From: Verrucomicrobiales bacterium
GTDB taxonomy: Bacteria; Verrucomicrobiota; Verrucomicrobiia; Verrucomicrobiales; DEV007
DNA: 5,584 nucleotides
Assembly (NCBI GenBank): GCA_002696885.1
Contig: NZSO01000083.1
Location: 1 to 5,584, forward strand
Direction of reading: 5' to 3'
Part shown: piece by piece, positions 5,575-5,584 of the stretch
How the letters are laid out: each line of letters starts with the position of its first letter
Position numbering within the stretch: position 1 is the stretch's first letter
Notes under the pieces: generated by a model
Database searches by the model: none
Seen by the model: the letters and a program-made list of their open reading frames with translations, nothing else
Told to the model about the DNA's origin: nothing
Position numbers and translations under genes: made by a program

Positions 5575-5584
5575 ACTCTATAGT

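Noticed and set aside
1..5584. A novel defence, mobile or secondary-metabolite system
   Set aside because: The window is almost filled by four genes of recognised families with intact motifs. I saw no repeats of array type, transposase, integrase, att sites, tRNA or rRNA, so there is no support for an undescribed multi-gene system here.

Overview
The window is visibly AT-rich bacterial DNA with four complete protein genes in two convergent blocks. A lone plus-strand gene (225-2291) encodes a secreted two-domain alpha/beta hydrolase of the family usually annotated 'acetylxylan esterase-like'. Facing it is a minus-strand block, read right to left: accD (5574-4744), folC (4710-3484) and a NifS/IscS-type cysteine desulfurase (3466-2297). 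The hydrolase family is, to my knowledge, especially common in Planctomycetes and Verrucomicrobia. Together with the low GC and weak Shine-Dalgarno sequences this suggests a PVC-superphylum bacterium, perhaps a low-GC marine or uncultured Verrucomicrobium. That placement is an inference from recognised protein families, not a database result.

Layout. Positions 1-92 may hold the last codons of an upstream plus-strand gene that runs off the window. Positions 93-224 are non-coding. They contain a nested inverted repeat (156-191), two copies of the 9-bp dyad TCATNATGA (197-205 and 212-220), and an extended -10-like promoter match (189-218) whose predicted start falls on the hydrolase ATG. The hydrolase stop and the desulfurase stop are only 5 bp apart. 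A short GC-rich hairpin followed by CTTTT (2313-2330), inside the 3' end of the desulfurase gene, is the best terminator candidate for the hydrolase. The minus-strand genes are separated by 33 nt (accD-folC) and 17 nt (folC-desulfurase), so they probably form an operon. Its promoter lies beyond the right edge of the window.

Roles. AccD (carboxyltransferase beta subunit of acetyl-CoA carboxylase) starts fatty acid synthesis. FolC makes dihydrofolate and/or polyglutamylated folates. The desulfurase mobilises sulfur from cysteine for Fe-S clusters or thiolated cofactors and tRNA. These are housekeeping functions. The exported hydrolase looks like an accessory degradative gene that abuts, but is not part of, this operon.

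I see no RNA gene, CRISPR array, insertion sequence, phage or defence module, and no convincing undescribed system. The points most worth a second look are an Asn in place of a usually conserved PLP-contacting Gln in the desulfurase, the inactive-looking second hydrolase domain, the unusual start region of the hydrolase, and the stop-then-restart arrangement at the folC-desulfurase junction.
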